Positions 24,873 to 34,525 of a stretch of 64,000 bases of DNA are shown here, one piece after another. The notes below the pieces were generated by a model. That model was not told the DNA's origin and ran no database searches. It was given only the letters and a program-made list of their open reading frames with translations. Numbering within the stretch: position 1 is the stretch's first letter; each line of letters begins with the position of its first letter. Source of the DNA: Lucifuga dentata (taxonomy: Eukaryota > Chordata > Actinopteri > Ophidiiformes > Bythitidae). The DNA lies in contig VXCM01000058.1 of the NCBI GenBank assembly GCA_014773175.1, positions 62,001-126,000 on the forward strand, written 5' to 3'. Both the position numbers and the translations under genes were made by a program.

Positions 24873-27800
24873 ACCTCTAGGAGCGCTGATGGTTCTGCTT
24901 CATCCTCCACTATGTGTATTTTGGCTCGACCATTTCTTTCATTGTCTCTGATGCAGATGGCGACCTGAGAGGCCTTCAGCCTCTCAAAGCGGTTACATTC
25001 ACTGCCACACCACTGGTACAAATCCTGCAGGAGAGGAAAACACGGGGTTTGACAGAACTTTGCAACATTCATTCTCTTTCAGTGGCAAATCTCAACAATT
25101 TTCCAGAAAATGTAGCTATCGCACTGCAGACATCTGAGGCTGCAGTACATCAGCCGTGCTTTAATACAACAGATTTATGGGACTCTGAGTAAGATAATGC
25201 ATAATGATGTACTTTATACATGAGAAAATAATGGATGAGGTTGGGGCAAAGAAAGACAGACACTAAGTCCATTATTTAATCAGCAAACCTTTCAGCGCAT
25301 TATCACAATTATGTTATTGTCTTACCAAAGAAAAACTATTATTCACTTTTTAAAGAGTTGCAGTTGGTTTAAGCAGTGAGTTAAATGATAATATGAAAGA
25401 CTAAGATTAAGATTGTTGACTGTAACTGTCTGAGGTGCCCCATTACCTGAGTTATTAGATACGTGCCAGCCAATCAGTAACAAGTATTTTCCATGCCTAT
25501 GGTATAATTATTAGTCATACAAGGGACAGTCATCCAGATTGAGAGAAGTAAGGTTAATGTCAAGGTGGTCACTGATGGTTTTGTTTTTCCTGGGTAATTA
25601 CATACACAGACAGAGAGAACAAAACACATATACACACCGCTTTGCACACACACAAATGGTTTACCTTTCCCAGGTCTACAATGAAGCAGTCTCCTTTGTT
25701 GAAGCTGGACCAGGACAGGTCTACCTCAGTCGCCCGGATCATCCTTCGACCCTTCACGTGAAGCAGGCGCTTCACGTCCAAGTCATTGGTCACTACATGC
25801 TGAAATCCAGAAGCCACACCCCCTTTCTGTGAAAAAACATAATTCAGGAGACATGGAGTTGTTAAAACTGACCAAAACTTTCACCTTTACTCAAAACTTG
25901 TACATAAAAGTACACAAGGGAAGCAGACTTAACTACATCACATACCAGTAATCATATAACAGAGTCAGGCTGGATCTTGGGGTTGGAGGCATTTATGAGC
26001 TGAAAACTTGTTGCACAAAGTTTCACACAACTTCAAAGGACAAAAGGCTGTAAATCGTGCTGCCAAATAATAGGATTAACTAATGTATTACAACTGTCAG
26101 ACAATAAACCTTATCAGTAATGGAGGAGGAGAACATGGGATGACTTAAGCTAACATGATCTCTTGGAAGGAGGGAGGAGCATGTCTGTTCTGTGCAGCAT
26201 TGTACCTGACATGTGGGATTTTCTTGTAAGAGCCATCCTCAGTAAAGCCATTAAACAAAACAGGAATTTACAAATCATGTAAAAGAACACACTCAAATTT
26301 TTAAAACATGATTTGTTTTTATGAAGCAGCTCTGACAGACAAAAGCATGCTTTTTTTTAAATGTAGAAAGTATAGTTCAGCTCTGCTCATATGCAGAAAA
26401 CAACAAGTTTTGAAAGGGAGAGTTTCTTCTTATTTTGTCCAGTGAATGCTCGGCGATCTCTACAAAGACACAGAGCGTTGGTAGCATGCAGAGGAGTGAC
26501 TGTTTAGGCAAACCTCAAAATGGAAACCACATTCATGCTGCCTTTGTGCCTTTCTCTGGTGAAAGACTGTAAACTTTTCCATGGCAACGATACGGGCCCT
26601 GTTTATTTTAATGGAAGGATTGTTCCCTAATAGTGGGCTTACCAAAACTATGAAGAGATAATTAGGTTTGGTTCTGTCCGTTCAACATGTGTTCAAAGTA
26701 AGTGTGTTTCTGCGCATGTGAAGAAGGAAATTTTCCAGTCACACACTTTCACAACTTTACGAAGTAGTAAACAAGTCTCTGGGTAAAATACAGCCAATCA
26801 AATCCAGGAGCGGGTTTGGATGGGTTTTATGGCAATGAAAAACAGATGGATGGTAAAAAAGTGGGCTAGCTTGTGTCTTTCAAAAAATCTGCCTTAGAAC
26901 AAGCTGGCTGCCATAGGTACAGTGTCGAAGTCAGTCAGTCAGACACGCCCTGGGATGTAAACAGCGAAGGAGGACTGGTTTCCTCTGAACTTCAGACTCA
27001 GCTTAACTGCATGGCAAAGTTCATGGGATACTGACAATCATTAAACTTTGTGGTTATATTTAGAAGGCGGTCAAAGAGAAAACTGGGACATATTTGCTTC
27101 ATTTATTTTCAGCTATTAATAACTCACTGCTTAAGTTTTAAGACAAGGCAAGAAAATAATAAGAGATTACAGAACATATTTGGATGGATTCTGTCTCTTT
27201 CCCTTATATCAGCCTCTCAGTTAATCCAGATCAACACATTTTATTATCCAGATACTAACCTCACCCACCCTAAGGTGTCCCTGTTGTAAAGACAAGCTCA
27301 CCTGGTACTTGATGCCTGACTTGAAATACCCCAGAAAAGTGGTAGATTCATTGTTCTGGAGCTCCCTGAACTGAACCGGCTTACCACCCAGGAAGTCATC
27401 CAGCTGTGTGGCAAAGATGGCCGCCGCACCGCTCTCATCCTGAGAACAATCATCCCCTGGAAGAAAGTCATTTGTACTCAAATTATTTTCACATTTCTTC
27501 CTCCTTTATTTGCATCAAACAGCCTCAAGCATCAAGTTCCTTGAAAGGTATGTAAAGTTGCTTTACATTAGCATAGCAAAGCACTTCAGTCTCTGCACGA
27601 CCTGGTGAGAACCCTGAGTCAGGCATGGAGGCTTTGAATCATACACAACCGCACTCTGGGTGGAGTCGGTTTGCATCCATCTATTCCTCTCAGATGGAAC
27701 AGAATATGGACAAAACTATTCCACAGCGCTACATGACTAACATCAATCCCAGACAGAGAGATTAATTATGTAATTATGTTATTTCTAGTTGCAGGGGCAG

Positions 27801-29064
27801 CAGAGAGCTCAGACCTGACGCGTGGTACAGGAGGAGGTTTAGTAAACTTGTAGAGACTGAGTCTGTCTCATGTGGTTACCATGACAATCCCAGAGGGGTA
27901 TTCCAAATGTGACTCAACATGTGCACAGGCAGTGGCTTTGTTCATGACTCTGTTTTTATTATGTAAATGCAAATTACTGAAGGGGGAGAAAGATTTTGTG
28001 TTTTCTTTAGGATTTAGGTCCCTGTCCAATCAGTGCAGGTCTGACCTGAGCCGAGAACCAGTAGAACCAGCAGGAGAGGAAAGTGGGTGGCGATGAGGAA
28101 TTTCACATTCTGGTGTCAGTTTTAAAGTGGAAAATTTCAGCTTTGTCTCCTGCATCTTTAGATCTTTAAGCACTGAGATAATCAAATCTACAGCTGCTAC
28201 AACTACTATAACATCACATGAAGAAGTTATTTACAGTGTAGTTCTATCAGTCTTACAATATCTAAAGCTATATTAATGCTTTAATGCATGGATGATTAAC
28301 CTTTTATCCTGTATGAGCATTTATAATATAACATATATACAGTGTGTGCATAAGCTATTGGGACAATTTCTTTAAAAATAGTTTACTTTTAACTTAAAAA
28401 GTTACCAGTTTCTTTGATAAAGTTATTCTTCATCAAAATTATAATACTTTATTATGTTTTGTCTGTTTTCCCTCACTTGTATAGTGTAATATATTTACTG
28501 TGTTCAACATTGTCAGAGTTGCAAAACTTGTAGTTCACATTAATAGAACTGCATCTAGCAAGACAAACCAGAAGTCCTGAAATGTCTTGAAAGATTCATT
28601 TTTTGAATAGTCCTTTAATTTCGTGGCATGTTTATATCAACATGTAAAATGTGAATTTACCTGCTTACACACCTGACACACCCACACAAGGCTAATGAGT
28701 GAGCGCTTGGCAAGCAGCTTGAAACATGTCACAGCAATAAGCTTCTGCTTTCAAGACACTCCAGTTTTACTCTGCAGCTAAAAACGAATCACAAGACTTG
28801 ATCATGTTAAGTTACTAATTGAATCAGAAAGCTCTAACATGTTACCCCACACACTGATGTACACATATGAGTCTTTGTCATACCCAGCCACATGTGTATG
28901 TAGTATGAAGGAGCTGATGTGGTGTAGAGCAGCACGTAGGCATCGCCGATAAAGAAGTTTCCATACAGGGTTTTGGGAACCGGCTTCAGATCCATGCTCT
29001 CAATACGCCACACCTGCAGCCCCGGCTCCTTCCCTGCAGCCTCAAACTCCGTATGGTAAACCAT
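16826..29064 (-). CDS. scinla: Scinderin/gelsolin-like actin-severing protein, complete coding region
   Basis: This is a calcium-dependent actin severing, capping and nucleating protein of the gelsolin superfamily. Sixteen exons join in frame to 2160 bases, 719 residues, the usual length of a six-domain cytosolic member without a signal peptide. It starts [20 protein letters not shown]. Gelsolin repeat signatures recur: [15 protein letters not shown] and [15 protein letters not shown] in G1; [16 protein letters not shown] and [11 protein letters not shown] in G4; [23 protein letters not shown] and [13 protein letters not shown] in G3, G5 and G6. The phosphoinositide/actin regions [15 protein letters not shown] and RLLHVKGRR are intact. 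The C terminus is [10 protein letters not shown], like the start of the gelsolin latch but short. The choice between scinla and another scinderin/gelsolin paralogue is an inference. Fish scinla-type proteins are known to be abundant in the cornea. Confidence 0.93.
17135..17195 (-). CDS. scinla: scinla coding exon 15
   Basis: 61 bases, residues 647-666. [20 protein letters not shown] of domain G6. CTCTAG acceptor, GTTTGT donor (weak but in phase). Confidence 0.92.
17363..17440 (-). CDS. scinla: scinla coding exon 14
   Basis: 26 codons, residues 621-646. [20 protein letters not shown] of domain G6. TTTCAG acceptor, GTGAGA donor. Confidence 0.93.
17548..17663 (-). CDS. scinla: scinla coding exon 13
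   Basis: 116 bases, residues 582-620. [13 protein letters not shown] and [14 protein letters not shown] are the G5-G6 junction motifs. TCTCAG acceptor, GTAAGT donor. Confidence 0.94.
18127..18301 (-). CDS. scinla: scinla coding exon 12
   Basis: 175 bases, residues 524-581. [20 protein letters not shown] and the following helix of domain G5. CCTCAG acceptor, GTGGGG donor. Confidence 0.94.
18495..18662 (-). CDS. scinla: scinla coding exon 11
   Basis: 56 codons, residues 468-523. [20 protein letters not shown] and RLFHIRQSS lead into G5. CTACAG acceptor, GTGAGC donor. Confidence 0.94.
18663..20975 (-). other. scinla: scinla intron 10
   Basis: 2.3 kb without a recognised exon. A segment near 19640-19900 resembles one near 39600-39900 (CACTATT.AGCATGTGAAA, and short direct CTTATGA motifs) and may be an old shared repeat. 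Confidence 0.5.
20976..21066 (-). CDS. scinla: scinla coding exon 10
   Basis: 91 bases, residues 437-467. [20 protein letters not shown] is the G4 long helix; ends GGSPVQ. ATCAG acceptor, GTTAGA donor. Confidence 0.93.
21627..21661. repeat. (CA)n microsatellite at the scinla exon 9 donor
   Basis: On the sense strand this is a GT run that forms the first bases of intron 9. Confidence 0.92.
21662..21795 (-). CDS. scinla: scinla coding exon 9, donor inside (GT)n
   Basis: 134 bases, residues 393-436. [20 protein letters not shown] starts domain G4. The exon ends ACCTG and the intron begins with an uninterrupted GTGTGT repeat of over 30 bases, so the donor lies inside a microsatellite. Confidence 0.92.
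21887..22102 (-). CDS. scinla: scinla coding exon 8
   Basis: 72 codons, residues 321-392. [20 protein letters not shown] ends the first half of the protein; then comes the G3-G4 linker. The acceptor is set at CTGTAG before ATTCAG because that fits the family sequence. Confidence 0.92.
22282..22370 (-). CDS. scinla: scinla coding exon 7
   Basis: 89 bases, residues 291-320. [19 protein letters not shown] is the G3 long helix; ends GYSNKTQ. ACCAG acceptor, GTAAAC donor. Confidence 0.92.
23060..23096. repeat. (CT)n microsatellite
   Basis: A CT run in a scinla intron. A similar longer one lies at 24580-24620. Confidence 0.85.
23404..23536 (-). CDS. scinla: scinla coding exon 6
   Basis: 133 bases, residues 247-290. 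[19 protein letters not shown], then ECYILDNG and NVFVWK of domain G3. TTATAG acceptor, GTGAAT donor. Confidence 0.93.
24383..24472 (-). CDS. scinla: scinla coding exon 5
   Basis: 30 codons, residues 217-246. It encodes the G2-G3 linker ([16 protein letters not shown]) and the start of G3 (KGALYM). ATGCAG acceptor, GTGAGT donor. Confidence 0.93.
24580..24620. repeat. (CT)n microsatellite
   Basis: About 20 CT units in scinla intron 4. Confidence 0.88.
24837..24871. repeat. (GT)n microsatellite at the scinla exon 4 donor
   Basis: On the sense strand it reads (CA)n from the fourth intron base onward. Confidence 0.92.
24875..25024 (-). CDS. scinla: scinla coding exon 4
   Basis: 50 codons, residues 167-216, with [19 protein letters not shown] of domain G2. 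The donor GTGACAC runs directly into a (CA)n tract on the sense strand. Confidence 0.93.
25665..25826 (-). CDS. scinla: scinla coding exon 3
   Basis: 54 codons, residues 113-166, TTCACAG acceptor, GTAAAC donor. It starts [11 protein letters not shown] and contains RLLHVKGRR and [13 protein letters not shown], the G1-G2 linker and the start of G2. Confidence 0.94.
27302..27456 (-). CDS. scinla: scinla coding exon 2
   Basis: 155 bases, TTCCAG acceptor, GTGAGC donor, residues 61-112. [20 protein letters not shown] is the G1 long helix motif. It ends SGIKYQ, splitting the lipid-binding segment over two exons. Confidence 0.94.
28325..28640. mobile_element. possible mariner-like remnant
   Basis: ATACAGTGTGTGCATAAGC followed by TATTGGGACAATTTC resembles the terminal repeat of Tc1/mariner elements. 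No inverted partner or transposase segment is convincing, so this is weak. It lies in scinla intron 1. Confidence 0.3.
28884..29064 (-). CDS. scinla: scinla coding exon 1 (start codon)
   Basis: ATG at 29064 follows a TTTCTCTCAG acceptor and six bases, so a 5' UTR exon lies upstream. It covers residues 1-60 and encodes the first half of domain G1 up to HMWLG; donor GTATGA. Confidence 0.94.
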
Positions 29065-30486
29065 GATGCTCTGAGAGAAAGGAAGAGATGGCAGACCGTG
29101 AGAGGGAGGGGAAAAAAGGAGAAGCACAGAAAGACATGAGGAGAGCTGAGGGAGACGGAGGAACAGAGGCAGTGATTTGAATGTTTGCATCTTAATATTT
29201 GCAAGCGATGCAAACTTTGCTGCATTTGAAGTGCTGCGAATTCAAAGCATGGATACAGAGGAAGATGGAGGAGCTGCAAACATGACTTAGACTACACAAC
29301 CTACATGTGAGGAAGTTCAGTTTTAGCACCTATGTTATGTCTGAACAGGACATGCTTGTGGTAACATACATCTTGAGTTACATGACAGTTCATACTTGGG
29401 ATTCAGTTTTCTAGACAAACTAGTCTTAAAATTTGAAGTAGTCATTAGTGGCTGCTCTCAACTGAAAAAAACTACAATAGTGACTGGGCTGGTTTCATTT
29501 ATGAATACGCAAGGGTTGGGTGAGAACTACTATGAAATGATGTCTTAAACTGTCCTAAACTAAAAACACAATGGCTATAGGCTGTCGTGAAACTGCTGAA
29601 CTAAATGTTAAGTGACTCGATTTGATCCTCATGTTAAAAACCCAAAGAGGAATTTGAAGGTTGAGAGACAGAAAAGCAGCATTTTTCCTTCATTCTTGAA
29701 TCTTGAAAAACACAAACTTGGGTTATAAATACATTATGGGCAACACTGAAAGATAATATCTTGTTTCTTTGACATACTCAGACAATATGAGGTGAATTTG
29801 ACATAAACCGTGACTATAGTACCAAAATCATTTGAGATATTTATTTAGCAGATTGTAAATTAGCCAATATGGTATATGATAAATAATAAGAAAAGAAAAA
29901 CAATGATACCAAGAAGCTCTCATGTTAATTTCTTCCTATATCACCGTATGCACTATATTAATCCAGCTATTAAAAGAATAATTTAATGCAACATAACCAC
30001 TGACACCTTTTTTTCCTGGACATTAGTCAATGTAAGCACCCTTGCAGCTGATAATGTTGACAGTCTACCTGTACTCAGTGATGGTGTTGTTGACAGTAGT
30101 GGGTGAGGTAAGCTACACAGCAGAGCACATGACACTCATATCATCATCTCTAACATATCTGTAAAAACCACACAGATAATCACTGTGCACACAAGCATCA
30201 ACGTGGCATGCACAAATGTAGGAAGACAACTTAATGCTGCTTCAGTCAATAAACATTTCAGTATGAACTTTAGAACCAGTAAAGACAGTAGGCTATGTGG
30301 ATTTCCTTATTACCGGAAGCTGGATTTTTGACATTTTAATGAAGAGTATCTGCAACACTAATATTGTGAGATTATGACAGTGTGACAAGGATTACAGCTG
30401 CTGCTAGGTTTTGTTGTTTAGTCATCGCATCTGACGTCCACAACAATGTTCACTTCTTGAATAAGAGACAAACCTTACGATCCTAA

Positions 30487-30775
30487 CCCATCCATCCATC
30501 CATCCATCCATCCATCCATCCATCCTCTACCCGCTTATCTTGTGCACGGTTGCAGGGGGCTGCAGGCTATCCTAGTGTTCAACAGGTCAGAGACAGGATA
30601 CAGCTGAACAGATCACCAGTCTATCTACACTTGTAAACACCTACAGGCAATTTAGAGTTTCCATCTCACCTAATCTGCATGTTTTTGGACTGTGGGAGGG
30701 AACTTGAGCACACAGAGGCCCACTCACACACACACATACACACAGGGAGAACATGCAACATGCAAATTCCACACA
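30487..30775 (+). mobile_element. common teleost CATC-headed interspersed repeat
   Basis: (CATC)n, then CTCTACCCGCTTATCTTGTGC, then ACAGGCAATTTAGAGTTTCC, CTGCATGTTTTTGGACTGTGG and GGGAGAACATGCAACATG. This block order is a well-known repeat of fish genomes. A shorter relative is nested in the element at 52676-53349. Confidence 0.75.
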
Positions 30776-31354
30776 GAAAAGCCATTATTAACAGTTCACC
30801 TTTAAATATTAAAAGATTGTATCACACTCTGATTGTCTGTTATCTATTAAAATCTGTTGGTCACACCAGCAGTGCGACAGCAGCAGCATAGACAATCTGA
30901 GTAATCAGCACCTAAAGGAGTTTTGTGTTGTGTCGCTGTGATAAATCAGCAGCCTGCAGCTCTTCACACACTCATCTGCCTATATGCAGAAACAACCGCA
31001 ATGTCCTGTGCCAGGCTGAGCTTTGTAAGGCAAACATCACATCATTACAGATTTGAGCTCATTAGCCATCTATTACCATATCCACAATTACCAACACGCT
31101 TACGTGGCATAAAGCTGAGATGTATGTGGATAAATCCGTGTAAAGTGTGTGTCTGCTGCCACAGCGTCTCTGCTGAGAGACTTTAAGTTGATGCTGACGT
31201 CAGATTTGCTTCTCTGCTGCTGCCTGATCAGACATGAGGCTTTTATGTTGGCTCTAGTCTTCTTTATCTGAGAATTCTATTTCAAGAAGTTTGCTATTCT
31301 CTTCTATTTAGAATGTCTATAGCATCAAACATAGAGAAGAGTTCAGAATGAGCA

Positions 31355-31610
31355 GAGTATATTTTATTAATCCCCTAGGGGAAATTTCAGTGTTGCAGCA
31401 CTAGAAACACACAGAGGTAGGTAAAAGACAAAAAAGATAGAACACCGATACTATACTAAATAAAGTAGAACAGAAAAAAGTAAAAAAAAAAAAAAAAAAN
31501 AAAAAAAAAAAAAAAAAATCAAGCTATTGCTATTAATGTGCAAATTGAATGGAACAGAATAGGGAAGTTCAGAATAGAATAGAATAGAATAGAATAGAAT
31601 AGAATACTAC
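31355..31610. repeat. retroposon fragment plus (AATAG)n
   Basis: TTTTATTAATCCCCTAGGGG then GAAATT is a frequent fish retroelement tail, similar to 11363-11420. It is followed by a poly-A tract with an N at 31500 and about seven AGAAT units at 31574-31608. Confidence 0.6.
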
Positions 31611-32049
31611 ACTTTGAACTCTATGTTCTGCCTTTTTTTATTAACTGCCTCATGTGTTACGTAACACCCAACTAAAACTACCTTCACTTCTGCTGCAGAA
31701 CTCCCTTTCATTCGCAAAGCACAGAAGAGTTTCTACTCCTCCAAAAATAAAATGCACGACATTTTATGACTTTAATGAAGGATTCACGTTTTCTCTGACT
31801 GGCTGCTGCAGAGACGCAGCGACTCAGGAAAGCGAAATAAATGCAGAAAACTCTGCACATCTGGAAATAATAGCACTTCAGACTTTACAACTGTGTAGAT
31901 TCACTAAAACACACTAACACAACACGATATCGATTAATCAGCCTGGATTTATCTGCTGCGAGAGATTGCACGATTTAAAAAGTCTTAACCGATAAAGCAA
32001 AGTCCTGAAAGAAGGTGCGTGTAAGTGGAGTGGAAGAGCGTGAACTCAC

Positions 32050-32115
32050 AGTTTGTAAGATGAATCACACAGCAGAGAGAAAGAGGAGCAGATCCAGCGA
32101 TGAGGAGAGCAGATG
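32050..32115 (-). other. scinla: probable non-coding first exon of scinla
   Basis: Begins about 27 bases after a TATAAAG on the minus strand and ends TTACAAACT before a GTGAGTTC donor. It would splice to the acceptor six bases before the scinla ATG. There is no RNA evidence; the call rests on TATA spacing and a good donor. Confidence 0.45.
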
Positions 32116-32140
32116 TGGGAGAAAGCTGAATTTAGAGCGT

Positions 32141-32147
32141 CTTTATA
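32141..32147 (-). promoter_or_regulatory. scinla: TATA box of the scinla promoter
   Basis: TATAAAG on the minus strand inside CCAGTATAAAGACGC, about 3 kb upstream of the coding start. A TATA box suits a strongly expressed tissue-specific gene. Confidence 0.5.
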
Positions 32148-33803
32148 CTGGATTGTATGTGACAGAGGAGGAGGAGGAGGAGTGTTCAGGATTTATGGTC
32201 TGCGCGCTGATTGGTCCATACGATCACTTCCAGGAAGGATGAAGATGCTGCAGAGAGAGCGTCTTCTTATTTGCTTTGAAACTCCATGTTGTGACAAGTA
32301 AAGCAAACATTTGATGAGCAGTTTTCACTTTCCCCGTCACGTGTCCACATCAAAGACAACGCCACGTTATATAAAATATTATAAAGTGCTCAAAATTGGG
32401 ACCAAGTCATTGTTTTGCAAGTCACAAGTCTCTCCTAAACTTTAAGTTTCCAGTCTTAAACGAGTCATAATGTACACTATACCAAATTTAATACCAGAGT
32501 GATAATTAGTGTAGTCAATTTACACAAACTGGTGGGTGATTTTTAAAGTTTGTATTGAGGATTTTACAGATCAACTTTATAATTTGACAAATATGATTAT
32601 AAAAATGTAATATTTCAGTACAATTTCACATCAAGTCCAATGGTCTTTTATTGTAATTCTCCCAAAATACATAGAAATTGTGTTATTCACCTTAGTCAAC
32701 AGTTACGTAGAAATATGGACAGACAAGGACAAATTAAAACACAACTCTCCATGTGCAAATACACAAGAAGAGAACACATGTCAATGCTATGCATTTTCAC
32801 TTGAAATGAGATTGGAGACTATTTTCACTCTCAGGGTTCCCTTCTGTCGCTGCTTAATTGAGCTTAGCCTTGAGATCTGCAGCAATATTCTTTGCAAAAG
32901 CTATTATCTTCCTTTTTGTATCAACTGCTGCTTTGACTTTATCGATGTCACATGTAATTTGACTGATCATGGAGCCAGTTTACGGGAAAAGAGATGATTC
33001 ACTACACCATAAGGTAATTCTTAATCTTTGCTTTGGGAAAGATATCATCTTTGAGGTCACAACTTATTGGTGTGAAAGTCAGTGTCAAGTTGCAAGTCTT
33101 TTTTTATTTGTGTCTTTTTTATCTGAGTCATAGTCAAGTCATGCAACTCGAGTCCATACCACTGATAGCAGCAGCTGAATAAAAATTGTGTGCATATTTA
33201 TCTTTGGCTTAGTCCTTTAATCATGTGACTAAAAAACAATTCAAAGGAAAAGCTGAAAGGCAAACAGGATTTGCAAAGTCACCAGAGAAATCCACCTCAA
33301 AACTTGATTCATTACATGAAGCTGAACTCAGATGAATGCGTTCCAACTCATTTCAAAGAAGAGATTTCAGGTTTGCCGCAGCTTGAAAAGCATCTCCCCT
33401 GCAGCCATTAGACAGCAGACACAGCAGAGAGAAAGAGAGGATGCAAAATATTGACTTTGCAGAGTAGTATCTCATTACTGAGACCAAACACATCATTTTC
33501 TACAGTTATATCCCTTCTTAATTCTCTGTCGCACAGCTCGTTAAACATAGCAAATCCCAGCTGAAACCTGCAGGCATGTTCACACCGGCCACACCCAGGC
33601 CCTTCCTATTCTTCTCCTCTGAAGGTGTTGATTTGTACGTAGACCAGATTCCTCGTCTCAGAGTTGATGAGCAACATGGGAGTCCATCTAGAAATGCTCC
33701 ATACTCATCCTGCACAAACGAAACCATATACAGGCAAGAATTTAAACATAAAGCCTGCAGCTTTAAGAGCTGCTCTATAAACACCATGGCAGTTATAAAC
33801 AAC

Positions 33804-34368
33804 TTAAAGGACCATACCATCCAGTCTAATATATTCAATTTTAATACACGTAACATTACTGACAATCATTTCCCAAAGCATACTACTGGAACGGTGAATT
33901 AAAATTTTTGTTCCTACCTTCCAGACCGCCATTGGTTTCAGTTCATTCTGGTACGCTATTAAAATCAATTTGTTGAAACGTTCTTGGGATAGGTAATCCA
34001 TCATCATGAACAACATTCAGGTTTTTAACAAAGATATGTAATTTTAGCATTTAAATGCAATAAAAAGCATGGAGGGAATGTATGACTCCACCGGGGAACA
34101 TAGTCCCAAAAGAAGACCTGCATTTATCGTAAAACTTAAACGACTGTGACTTCATAAGGCTGTGTAACTATTAGCAAGTGAAACACTGATTTTTAAGGTG
34201 GGTGTTTCACTTGAATATTAGATTTTGAAAGATTAAGAGATTTTGTAAAACACCAGGAAAGCTGAAATACGGTTTTATCCTTTGGGAAATGATTGTCAGT
34301 AACCTTATGTCCATGAAAATTGAATATATTAGGCTGAAACATGCAAAATGGGTGGTATGGTCCTTTAA
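33804..34368 (+). mobile_element. TTAA-bordered inverted-repeat element, copy 4
   Basis: Ends TTAAAGGACCATACCATCC and GGGTGGTATGGTCCTTTAA. Internal blocks match copy 3 almost base for base (ACGTTCTTGGGATAGGTAAT, GAATATTAGATTTTGAAAG), so these two are young or recently related. Confidence 0.82.
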
Positions 34369-34489
34369 TGTAAAAAGATTCTTCACATTCTGCTGACAGT
34401 GAACCTGACTGCTGATGAATGTTCCAGTAAAACAAGACCAGCCTTGATCGCAGATTATTCACTGTTTCACATCCAAATCTACTGAATTT

Positions 34490-34525
<36 letters not shown>

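Larger units (their letters stand above)
29065..32049 (-). other. scinla: scinla 5' UTR intron
   Basis: About 3 kb between the proposed non-coding exon and the coding start. It contains the CATC-headed fish repeat at 30487-30775, a GATCCC-type repeat fragment with AATAG units at 31355-31610, and an N in a poly-A run at 31500. Confidence 0.55.

Noticed and set aside
32395..33170. Scattered AAGTCACAAGTC and GACTCGAGTTGC-like motifs as a possible transposon
   Set aside because: I could not match the two ends as inverted or direct repeats by eye, so no element is called.
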